From: a virus
DNA: 28,845 nt
Strand: one strand, 5' to 3'
Virus record (IMG/VR): IMGVR_UViG_3300017786_001684
Coordinates: 1-28,845 of that record
Numbering within the stretch: the first letter of the stretch is position 1; every line of letters begins with the position of its first letter. The position numbers and the translations under genes were made by a program. Shown piece by piece: positions 7,354 through 14,120 of this stretch. The notes beneath the pieces are model-generated. The model was not told where the DNA came from, did no database searches, and saw only the letters and a list, made by a program, of their open reading frames with translations.

Positions 7354-7538
7354 TGATAAAAGTATATGCTACAGAATTTAAACACGACGGCAATATCTAT
7401 GATGGACCTTATATTTACGCTAGAAGTTTAGAAGAAGCAGAAATGGAAGCTGTTGTTTATGGAGTAACTGTTATAGGGTTAATAGAAATAGTTCTTAAAA
7501 CAGATGAAGACCTAAGCCCAGATAGAGTTTTACATTAA
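7353..7538 (+). CDS. Small conserved phage protein, 61 residues
   Basis: Short acidic protein with a beta-alpha-beta look: a KVYATEFKHDGNIYDGPYIY strand pair, a helix ARSLEEAEMEAVVYG, and a strand VTVIGLIEIVL. I have seen similar IYDGPYI-type proteins in marine phages but know no function. The pattern resembles small domains that follow membrane or lysis genes. The start is coupled by a TAATG overlap with the holin-like gene. Confidence 0.75.
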   Translation: MIKVYATEFKHDGNIYDGPYIYARSLEEAEMEAVVYGVTVIGLIEIVLKTDEDLSPDRVLH

Positions 7539-7549
7539 TGAGGTGTTAA

Positions 7550-8050
7550 ATGAAAGAAACTGAAAAACAAAAAGAAGAAGCTGAAAAAATTTTAATAACT
7601 AAAATTATGGTAGTTATCGGAATTATGTTATTTGTAGGAATATTTTGTCAAAATCTTTGGTCTGACCAAATAGTACATAAATTTAAATCACCTAGTTTTA
7701 ATGGTATAGGTACATCGTCTCATTACTTAACTATAGAAAACCAAGAGTTTAGTCGTAAACTAACAATTAAAGAAGAAATTAAAGCCTTACAAGATGAAAT
7801 AGAAAGAGAAAAAGAAAACTCCACACTTGCTAGGTTTATGCGTAATCTTGAATCAAGAGTCTATGCTGAATTATCAAGACAACTAGTTAATAACCTCTTT
7901 GGAGAAACACCGCAAAGTTCGGGTACAATAACTTTAGAAGGCAACACCATTGAATATACAAGCGATGGAGTAACATTAACTTTAAAGATAACGGAACAAG
8001 ATGGGACAATTACCTCGATTACAATTCCTATTGGTACTTTTACTTTCTAG
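7550..8050 (+). CDS. csgF: CsgF-like curli secretion accessory protein
   Basis: 166 residues. After a charged N-terminus and a hydrophobic export segment (residues ~16-34), residues 41-66 read QIVHKFKSPSFNG...SSHYLTIENQE. This matches the F-[KR]-[NS]-P-x-F and following part of CsgF that inserts into the CsgG pore. Residues ~94-118 match the CsgF helix, and 126-162 match its C-terminal strands (TIEYTSDGVTLTLKITEQDG). An extra charged helix at residues ~70-93 (KLTIKEEIKALQDEIEREK) is absent from E. coli CsgF. In bacteria CsgF caps the CsgG channel at the cell surface and couples secretion to curlin nucleation. The csgG-like gene overlaps by 50 bases. The export segment could be a cleaved signal or an anchor. 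Confidence 0.85.
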   Translation: MKETEKQKEEAEKILITKIMVVIGIMLFVGIFCQNLWSDQIVHKFKSPSFNGIGTSSHYLTIENQEFSRKLTIKEEIKALQDEIEREKENSTLARFMRNLESRVYAELSRQLVNNLFGETPQSSGTITLEGNTIEYTSDGVTLTLKITEQDGTITSITIPIGTFTF

Positions 8051-8837
8051 TTGTTCTACTTTTGACCAATTTGAAGATACGTACGAACAGAGATATAAAG
8101 CACAAGACGTAGTTTCTATTCAAGAACTACAATCACCGTATTTGCGTGATGTAGCTGTTCCTGAAGTTAGTCCTGTAGTTGCTGTATATCCTGCTGCTTT
8201 TACAGACCAAACAGGACAAAGGAAAAGCAATAGTGAATTTGCACTATTTAGTACAGCTATAACACAACAACCAAATGCATTACTTATACGAGCTTTAAAA
8301 CACGCAGGTAATGGTCAATTTTTTAGAGTAGTTGAACGAGTAGGATTAGATAATTTAACTAAAGAAAGACAGCTTATACGTTCTGCAAGAGAACAAACAG
8401 CTAATGAAGAAGAGAAAAAGAAAGCACTAAGACCATTATTATTTGCTGGTATCTTAATAGAAGGAGCTGTTATATCTTACGAAGCTAATTTAGAATCTGG
8501 AGGTATTGGAGCTAGGTATCTTGGTATTGGTAATAGCATACAATATAGAGAAGATAATATTACTGTAAGTTTACGTATGGTTTCTGTAGCTACTGGTGAG
8601 ATTTTATTAGAAGTATTAAGTCAAAAAACTATATTTAGTTACGGTAAATCAGAAGATGTATTTAGATTTATAGAAGCAGGTACAGAACTAGTAGAAATAG
8701 AATTAGGTAATGCTAGAAACGAATCATCAACTATAGCATTAATGAAAGCGATTGAAGGTGGTGTATTAGAAATAATAAACCAAGGATATGAAAGAAATTT
8801 TTGGATTTTACAAAAAACAGAAAAGGAGGTAGAATGA
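8001..8837 (+). CDS. csgG: CsgG-like curli secretion channel lipoprotein
   Basis: 278 residues, close to E. coli CsgG (277). It has a lipoprotein signal with lipobox LSSC (C18). Family segments occur in order: VYPAAFTDQTGQ (~62-73), FSTAITQQPNALLIRALKHA (83-102), FFRVVERVGLDNLTKERQLI (107-126), ILIEGAVISYEANLESGG (151-168), ARYLGIGNSIQYREDNITVS (171-190) and VATGEILLEVLSQKTI. CsgG oligomers form the outer-membrane pore for curlin export. No frameshift or gap is visible. Its start lies inside csgF, so the whole signal peptide is encoded within the csgF 3' end. The constriction loop (residues 74-83) differs from E. coli: F83 is kept, but the residues matching Y51 and N55 are not. Confidence 0.92.
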   Translation: MGQLPRLQFLLVLLLSSCSTFDQFEDTYEQRYKAQDVVSIQELQSPYLRDVAVPEVSPVVAVYPAAFTDQTGQRKSNSEFALFSTAITQQPNALLIRALKHAGNGQFFRVVERVGLDNLTKERQLIRSAREQTANEEEKKKALRPLLFAGILIEGAVISYEANLESGGIGARYLGIGNSIQYREDNITVSLRMVSVATGEILLEVLSQKTIFSYGKSEDVFRFIEAGTELVEIELGNARNESSTIALMKAIEGGVLEIINQGYERNFWILQKTEKEVE

Positions 8838-9574
8838 TTGAGTTAATCATGAAAAAGTACATACTGTTATTATTGTGTGTTGTTTTATTACCGTTACAAG
8901 CGGCAGATAATGAAATATATGTAGACCAGTCAGGGACTGGAGCTAACATAGATTTAGAACAACTAGGCATATCAAATATTATAGGTGGTTTAAATTCTAC
9001 TGCAGGGTCTTTAACTGCTTTCGATTTAGACGGCACTACTATGACACTTGATATTAATATGATTGGTGCAACTAATAAATTCTTAGGTGATATAAACGCT
9101 GACACTTTTACAGGTTTATATAATTTTACTGGCGGTAGTAATAATTTCACTATACAAGTAGACCCAACTAATACTTATAGCTCAGATAATTCTGACCAAA
9201 ACGTAGCAGTTACAGGCAGTAGTAATACATTTACTTTAAATCAAGGTACTACAGCAATAGCAGCATCTCTTAATCTTGATTGGATTATTCAAGGTTCTAA
9301 TAACACAGTTACTTCTAATATCAATATTGATGGTGCTACAAACTATATGGATATAGATGGCAGTGATAATACAGTAAATTATACAGGTACTGGTGTTAAT
9401 GCTTCAGCAGGTGGATATTTTTGGCTAGACCATACAGGCGGACAAAGAACATTTAATATTCAACAACTGAGTACCCAAGACAATGACTGGCTTAAAATTA
9501 TATCTATTGGCGGTAATGCTTCTAGCACCGTTTGTGTTATCCAAAACGACCAAGGAACAAGCACAAGCTGTTGA
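8834..9574 (+). CDS. Curlin-like secreted repeat protein (candidate amyloid substrate)
   Basis: 246 residues from the ATG at 8834, which overlaps the csgG stop (ATGA) and follows AAGGAGG at 8823-8829. The N-terminus is a Sec signal peptide (KKYILLLLCVVLLPLQA, cut near A24). The mature start, YVDQSGTGANIDLEQLGISN, has the Q-x-G-x-x-x-N ... Q-x-G-x-x-N spacing of curlin repeats. At least six further weak repeats follow with a G-x-x-N turn and alternating beta residues (GATNKF, GGSNNFTI, GSSNTFTL, GSNNTVTS, GATNYMDI, GSDNTVNY). Two Cys lie near the end (CVIQNDQGTSTSC). It has few charged residues and is rich in Asn/Thr/Gly/Ser. It is the probable cargo of the adjacent CsgG/CsgF pair; identity as curlin is inferred. 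Confidence 0.72.
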   Translation: MIELIMKKYILLLLCVVLLPLQAADNEIYVDQSGTGANIDLEQLGISNIIGGLNSTAGSLTAFDLDGTTMTLDINMIGATNKFLGDINADTFTGLYNFTGGSNNFTIQVDPTNTYSSDNSDQNVAVTGSSNTFTLNQGTTAIAASLNLDWIIQGSNNTVTSNINIDGATNYMDIDGSDNTVNYTGTGVNASAGGYFWLDHTGGQRTFNIQQLSTQDNDWLKIISIGGNASSTVCVIQNDQGTSTSC

Positions 9575-10601
9575 TATAGGCGATATATCTGAACTAAACG
9601 GTTCAGCACAAATAGTAAGAGATAAACCTTACGATGCTAATTTACAATTTGCTATCCAAAGCAATGACGAAGCTATTACTACTAATGGTAGAATGGCTAT
9701 CACTTTTTTAGATGATTCTACAGTAAAACTTACCGAACATTCACAACTTCTTATAGACGAATATATTTACGACCCCGACCCTAGTAAAGCTAAAATGGCA
9801 CTTACGTTTGGGTTAGGAACAGCTAGGTTTATTACAGGCAACTTAAATAAAATAGATAAACAAAATATATCTCTTAAAACTCCGACAGCCAACATTGCCA
9901 TTCGTGGCACAGATTTCACAGCGACGGTTGATGAATTAGGACGTTCACTTATTATTTTACTCCCCGACCCTTTTGGTTTATCTAGCGGAGAAATAGAAGT
10001 AGTTACTGCTATGGGAACTGTTTTATTAAATAAACCATATGAAGCAACTACGGTAAGCGTGTTTGAGTCAGCACCAACTAAACCCGTTATTTTAGATTTA
10101 ACTTTAGATGTAATAGATAATATGTTGATTGTTACACCTCCTAAAGAAGAAGCCGTTATAGAAGAAGAGGCTACAAGTACAAAAACAGAAAATGTTTTAG
10201 ATTTTAATGATTTAGATATAGATTACTTAGCAGAAGATTATTTAAAAGAAGATAGTTTAGGATTTACTGAACTCGATATAAATTATCTTGATGTAAATTA
10301 TTTAGAAGATTTGTTAAATGTACTAGATGCACTAGCCGTAGCTGAGGACGAAGACCAATTAGCACAAGCTACTAGTACACAAATATCAGGAACATCTTTA
10401 GGTAAAGACCCTGAAACACAAATAACAGCTTTAATTACAGGTAACGTAGTTAGTTTACGAAGACAAGTAAACGAAAGCGTTAGGGTTGATTTAGACGGTA
10501 GTAATGCTTATACAGTAATTTTGATACAAGACGGTGTTTCTAATATAATTAAAATTAACGGAGGAAGTGATAGTGTAATTACAATTACACAAAGTGATTA
10601 A
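9483..10601 (+). CDS. Exported FecR-domain protein with curlin-like C-terminal repeat
   Basis: 372 residues. Signal peptide at residues 1-20 (KLYLLAVMLLAPFVLS), which fixes the start even though it lies 92 bases inside the curlin-like gene. Residues ~34-160 form a FecR domain, with DISELNGSAQIVRD, AITTNGRMAITFLDDSTVKL and ANIAIRGTDFTATVDELG. Residues ~235-295 are very acidic with DIDYLAEDYL/DINYLDVNYLEDLL repeats. Residues 335-372 (DGSNAYTVILIQDGVSNIIK onward) carry the Q-x-G-x-x-N and I-x-I-x-Q pattern of a curlin repeat. FecR domains are periplasmic signal or scaffold modules, often next to CHASE2 cyclases. Without the TonB receptor or sigma factor, a role in transport regulation is unlikely. 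It may anchor or nucleate the fibre, or report on it to the cyclase. Confidence 0.82.
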   Translation: MTGLKLYLLAVMLLAPFVLSKTTKEQAQAVDIGDISELNGSAQIVRDKPYDANLQFAIQSNDEAITTNGRMAITFLDDSTVKLTEHSQLLIDEYIYDPDPSKAKMALTFGLGTARFITGNLNKIDKQNISLKTPTANIAIRGTDFTATVDELGRSLIILLPDPFGLSSGEIEVVTAMGTVLLNKPYEATTVSVFESAPTKPVILDLTLDVIDNMLIVTPPKEEAVIEEEATSTKTENVLDFNDLDIDYLAEDYLKEDSLGFTELDINYLDVNYLEDLLNVLDALAVAEDEDQLAQATSTQISGTSLGKDPETQITALITGNVVSLRRQVNESVRVDLDGSNAYTVILIQDGVSNIIKINGGSDSVITITQSD

Positions 10602-12334
10602 TGAAAAAATTTATATTTATATTACTGCCTTTATTAGTATTACCTTTATTATTTCAAACCACGCCGACAGAAATAATAAAACTAAAAACTTTTGATAAAT
10701 TAATAAAGAAACAAGAACCTAGTGGTAATTTTGTTATATTAAATATAACAGAAGATGATGTAGAACGTGAAGGCGGTTATCCTTTACCTAGAAAAAGATT
10801 AGCAGATATACAAATGGAGATTCTTGGCAAAGGAGCTCTTGGAGTTGGTTGGGTTATATCATTTCCACAAGCAGACAGACTTATGGGGGACGAAGATTTT
10901 TCTAGGTCTTTAGGTTATGCTCCTAGTGTAATAGCTACGTTCGAAGACGGTAATAAAAATTATCCTAAAACAACAGGTACCGTTATTAAAGGTCCCGATG
11001 TTGGTGGTTTATTTTCTACAGGAGTTAAACAAAATTTTTATCTTTACGATGATATAGCACAAGGAGTTGCTATAGCCCCAGTTGAAGTAGACCAACTTGT
11101 TAGGCGTATTCCTCTATTATTAAAAACGCCTGACGGTTGGGCTCCTTCTTTCGGAGTTCATGTTTTAAAAAATTTAACAAATGCTCGTACGTATATTATT
11201 ACTACTAACGATAACGGCGTACAAGAAATAGCTGTTAGAGGTATATCGCCAGTAAAAACAGATAGTCTTGGTCGTAAGTGGATTAGTTGGGTAGAAACAG
11301 AAGAAACAAACTTACAAGAAATGGATGTAAACGGCAGGTTTGTATTTGTTGGAGTTACGGCTAATGGTGTGATGCCGCAAATCGCTACACCTGTTGGATT
11401 ACTTGAACCACATAAAATTCAAGCAGCATTAGCAGAATCAATACTTATACAAAATAGTCCTTATATTCCTGATTACGCTTTAGCCTTAGAACTTTTAATA
11501 TTTATAACGTCTGTAGGGCTTATCTGGGCGTTTATAAGCTATTTAGGAATAACTTGGGGAATAAGTCTAGGATTAATAACTATAGCCTTAACGGGCTTAT
11601 ACGGGGTTTATACGATAGGTACAGGAGTTTTAATAGATGTAACTTGGTCTTTAATCTCTCAGTTTATTACAGGTAGTGTAGCTTTTTATCTAAGGTTTAG
11701 AGAACAATGGAGATTAAGAGAACAAGTAAAGAAACAGTTTGAACATTATTTAGACCCTAGACAAGTTAAACGTTTACAAAAAGACCCTGATTTATTAAAA
11801 CTAGGTGGAGAAAAAAGACGTTGTACTTTTTTATTTACAGACGTAAGAGGTTTTACTGCTTTATCAGAAACGTTACCTCCAGAAGAAGTAACAACTATAA
11901 TGAATAAAGCATTAACAATACAATCAGATACAGTTAAAAAGTATGACGGTATGGTAGATAAATATATTGGTGATGCAATGATGGCAATATTTAACGCACC
12001 TATGGATTTACAACATCATGAACAATTAGCCGTAGAATGTGCTAAAGAAATACAACAAACTATAATAGATGCAGAAATAGGAGTTGAGATTGGTGTAGGC
12101 GTAAATACAGGTGAAGCTGTTATTGGTAATATGGGAAGCGATACAAGGTTTGATTATAGTGCTATAGGGGACGCAGTAAATACAGCCGCTAGGTTAGAAT
12201 CAGCTACTAAAGAAGCGGGTGTAAATATCCTTATAGGCGAAGAAACAGAAAAATATTGTGGTATTCCTTTAAAACAATTAAAACCAATAAAAGTAAAAGG
12301 TAAAGAAAAAGCTTTAAAAATATATACTTTTTGA
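10601..12334 (+). CDS. CHASE2-domain membrane adenylate cyclase (class III)
   Basis: 577 residues. The order is: N-terminal membrane helix (residues 4-19), periplasmic CHASE2 sensor (~25-290), three membrane helices (~295-312, 320-341, 344-365), a helical linker, and a class III nucleotidyl cyclase domain (~400-577). Catalytic residues look complete: metal ligands D414 (FTDVRGF) and D458 (KYIGD), adenine-selecting K454 and D518 (RFDYS), and transition-state N527 and R531 (DAVNTAARLES). K plus D at the selecting positions favours ATP, so cAMP is the expected product. The gene starts in the fecR stop (TAATG). Such cyclases are common in bacteria but unexpected in a phage. The stimulus sensed by CHASE2 is unknown; the FecR or curlin protein is a candidate. 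Confidence 0.93.
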   Translation: MKKFIFILLPLLVLPLLFQTTPTEIIKLKTFDKLIKKQEPSGNFVILNITEDDVEREGGYPLPRKRLADIQMEILGKGALGVGWVISFPQADRLMGDEDFSRSLGYAPSVIATFEDGNKNYPKTTGTVIKGPDVGGLFSTGVKQNFYLYDDIAQGVAIAPVEVDQLVRRIPLLLKTPDGWAPSFGVHVLKNLTNARTYIITTNDNGVQEIAVRGISPVKTDSLGRKWISWVETEETNLQEMDVNGRFVFVGVTANGVMPQIATPVGLLEPHKIQAALAESILIQNSPYIPDYALALELLIFITSVGLIWAFISYLGITWGISLGLITIALTGLYGVYTIGTGVLIDVTWSLISQFITGSVAFYLRFREQWRLREQVKKQFEHYLDPRQVKRLQKDPDLLKLGGEKRRCTFLFTDVRGFTALSETLPPEEVTTIMNKALTIQSDTVKKYDGMVDKYIGDAMMAIFNAPMDLQHHEQLAVECAKEIQQTIIDAEIGVEIGVGVNTGEAVIGNMGSDTRFDYSAIGDAVNTAARLESATKEAGVNILIGEETEKYCGIPLKQLKPIKVKGKEKALKIYTF

Positions 12335-12352
12335 TATATAATCAATATATCA
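12332..12352 (+). promoter_or_regulatory. Perfect 8-bp inverted repeat with TATAAT at the end of the cyclase gene
   Basis: TGATATAT, 5-base spacer, ATATATCA. It overlaps the cyclase stop codon and contains TATAAT at 12337-12342, a consensus -10 box. There is no good -35 box at 17 bases, only an A/T-rich run (12309-12320). It could be an operator over a weak promoter for the late tail genes. A terminator is less likely because no T-run follows. Confidence 0.45.
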
Positions 12353-12418
12353 GCTATTGTGCTGCAGCTTACGGGGTGAGCTTTAACTCGCAAAACGTTA
12401 AGATAACGCAGGAAAACT
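12353..12418 (+). promoter_or_regulatory. Structured non-coding leader before the late tail genes
   Basis: The only gap between the cyclase and the 35-residue gene. It holds a potential 7-bp hairpin (AGCTTAC 12366-12372 with GTGAGCT 12376-12382, loop GGG, one G-T pair). It also holds two overlapping, mutually exclusive short hairpins: TTAAC (12384-12388) with GTTAA (12397-12401), or CGTTA (12396-12400) with TAACG (12404-12408). The gene's AGGA site (12410-12413) follows directly. It looks like a 5' leader able to fold in two ways; no known riboswitch family was recognised. Confidence 0.4.
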
Positions 12419-12526
12419 ATGGTTGGAGTAGATAAAAAAGTTTATAAGAAAAAAACACAGAGCCGTTCTGGTTTTGTTATATACACGTCTAAAGGAAAGA
12501 AGATAAAAACTAGGAGTAGATTTTAA
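12419..12526 (+). CDS. Small basic phage protein, 35 residues
   Basis: A micro-gene with an AGGA site just before its ATG and a TAATG overlap into the cupin-like gene, so the context is that of a translated gene. The product MVGVDKKVYKKKTQSRSGFV and its tail are strongly basic, with no membrane segment. The function is not recognised. It could be a small virion or regulatory peptide, or mainly a means to couple translation of the next gene. Confidence 0.62.
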   Translation: MVGVDKKVYKKKTQSRSGFVIYTSKGKKIKTRSRF

Positions 12527-13137
12527 TGTCTTTATCTATGCAAGAAATCGATAATCAAGTCGAAACACAGCCTTTAAATAAACAACAAGCTAAACAACAG
12601 TTTATAGAAAAAACTAAAGAATTTAATTTACAACATTCTTTTAATTTCGATGAAGCATGGGATTACGTTCAACATAAAAAGAAACAAAAAGATTTTCAAG
12701 AAAAAATAACTTTATTTGAAAAAGCTGTAATTAATCATGATAATTCTTTAGGAGAAACTACTCACGATTTAAATCCAACAAAACATTCTTTTGCAGACGG
12801 TCAGTATGTTAGAGAAATATATAACCCCGCAGGACTTATAATAGTTACTAAAATACACAATCAAACACATCCTTTCTTTTTAATGAAAGGAGAAATGACA
12901 ATTCTTACAGAAGATGGACCTAAAACAATAAAAGCACCTTACCATGGAATAACTAAAGCAGGTACAAAACGAATAATTTTTACACATACTGAGTGTGTTT
13001 TTGTTACAGTACATAAAACAGAATCTTTAACAATAGACGAAATAGAAAAAGAAGTTATTGCTGAGTCTTTTGATAAAGTTAAATTAGATAATTTAAATAT
13101 TAAAGAAATAGAAAAATTAATAATGGAGTTTAACTAA
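12526..13137 (+). CDS. Cupin-like phage protein, 203 residues
   Basis: Helical, Gln/Lys-rich N-terminal ~90 residues, then a single cupin-like beta-barrel (residues ~92-165) with a conserved pattern seen in phages: GLIIVTKIHNQTHPFFLMKG, then PKTIKAPYHGITKAGTKRII and FVTVHKTESL. Three His (in KIHNQTHP and VTVHK) are in positions typical of a metal-binding cupin. The C-terminal tail is a charged helix. It could be a small enzyme or a structural adaptor; similar proteins are found near late genes of marine phages without known function. Starts in the stop of the small gene upstream and ends in a TAATG overlap downstream. Confidence 0.75.
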   Translation: MSLSMQEIDNQVETQPLNKQQAKQQFIEKTKEFNLQHSFNFDEAWDYVQHKKKQKDFQEKITLFEKAVINHDNSLGETTHDLNPTKHSFADGQYVREIYNPAGLIIVTKIHNQTHPFFLMKGEMTILTEDGPKTIKAPYHGITKAGTKRIIFTHTECVFVTVHKTESLTIDEIEKEVIAESFDKVKLDNLNIKEIEKLIMEFN

Positions 13138-14120
13138 TGTCTTGGGTAGTGACAGCAATAGTGGGTGGTCAACTTCTTGCAGGTAAAATACAGTCTAACA
13201 GAGCTAAAGACCCTAAAGGACCTATTGGTAGTGGTACTTCACCTAGTTTACAGCCTGGAGACGGCGGTCAATTTACTCCCGTAGCAGGTAGCCAAGTTCA
13301 AGATTTTGGTGATTTTGAATATGAAAATATGATAGAACCTGAAATGACTGATGAAGAACAACTAGCTATGTTATTACAACAATTAGGTATTAGTGATGAA
13401 AGTGGCGTAGTAAATGCTGCTTACGGTAAAGTATTAGAAAAAGCTGATGGTGGTATTTTAAGTCTTTTAGAAAGTAACCCTGATTTATTTGACATGTCAA
13501 TTTTAGATAGGTTTAATTTAATGAATGAAAAACCTTCTGGAGAAATAATAGATTTTACACAACCTGAAATAGACGAAGTATCTACAATAGAACAAGACAT
13601 GCTTAAACAAGAGGCTTTACAAGGATTAGATGATATTCCAGTACCTAGTGAAGAATTATACGCAGGAACTCCTCTTCAAGAAACGATGTCCGATGTAGAG
13701 GGTTTTGCTCAAAGTAATCCTGAGTTATTTAACGCAGGTATTGGAGCTATTGGTAATGTACTTATGGCGGCTTTAAAAGATATGCCTGAACAAAAAGGTA
13801 GTCAAGTTAGTACCAGAACATTACCCGCAGGCAACGCAGCACGGAGAAGAAGTCAATTACAAAATATAATGCCGTTAGGTGGTTCAAGTGTTACTTTTGC
13901 TGAAAACGGTAAAGTATTAAAAAGACCAATGTTTATGCCTCAGGGAGGTACTATAAACGGTCCAGGAGGTCCTAGAGATGATTTAGTTCCTGTTATGGCA
14001 AGTAACGGAGAATATATGTTATCGAAAGCGGCAGTAGACGCAGCAGGTGGAGGCAGTCATGCTAAAGGTGTTGCTAATTTAAATAAGTTTAACGAAATGG
14101 GGAATAAAAGATATGGCTAG
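13137..14120 (+). CDS. Virion-associated protein with GPGGPRDD...SNGEY motif
   Basis: 327 residues. Short hydrophobic N-terminus (VVTAIVGGQLLAG), then an acidic, low-complexity middle (many Asp/Glu/Leu). The C-terminal ~65 residues contain GGTINGPGGPRDDLVPVMAS and NGEYMLSKAAVDAAGGGSHA, then a GVANLNKFNEMGNKRYG end. This C-terminal pattern recurs in phage structural and internal proteins and resembles the SDGE-type motif of virion-internal or tail proteins. An ADGG motif also occurs near residue 103. It is likely a virion component. The next gene starts eight bases before its stop. Confidence 0.7.
   Translation: MSWVVTAIVGGQLLAGKIQSNRAKDPKGPIGSGTSPSLQPGDGGQFTPVAGSQVQDFGDFEYENMIEPEMTDEEQLAMLLQQLGISDESGVVNAAYGKVLEKADGGILSLLESNPDLFDMSILDRFNLMNEKPSGEIIDFTQPEIDEVSTIEQDMLKQEALQGLDDIPVPSEELYAGTPLQETMSDVEGFAQSNPELFNAGIGAIGNVLMAALKDMPEQKGSQVSTRTLPAGNAARRRSQLQNIMPLGGSSVTFAENGKVLKRPMFMPQGGTINGPGGPRDDLVPVMASNGEYMLSKAAVDAAGGGSHAKGVANLNKFNEMGNKRYG

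Noticed and set aside
8001-8050. csgF and csgG as one gene broken by a frameshift
   Set aside because: Both proteins are complete relative to their families, and csgG has its own signal peptide and lipobox right at the overlap.
8801-8833. TTG start for the curlin-like gene
   Set aside because: It would put charged residues before the signal peptide and lie inside csgG; the ATG at 8834 follows AAGGAGG and overlaps the csgG stop.
12366-12384. Rho-independent terminator after the cyclase
   Set aside because: The hairpin has one G-T pair and is followed by only three T, so it is a poor terminator.
12353-12418. tRNA gene in the leader
   Set aside because: No cloverleaf or T-loop GTTCRA motif can be placed; only small hairpins are present.
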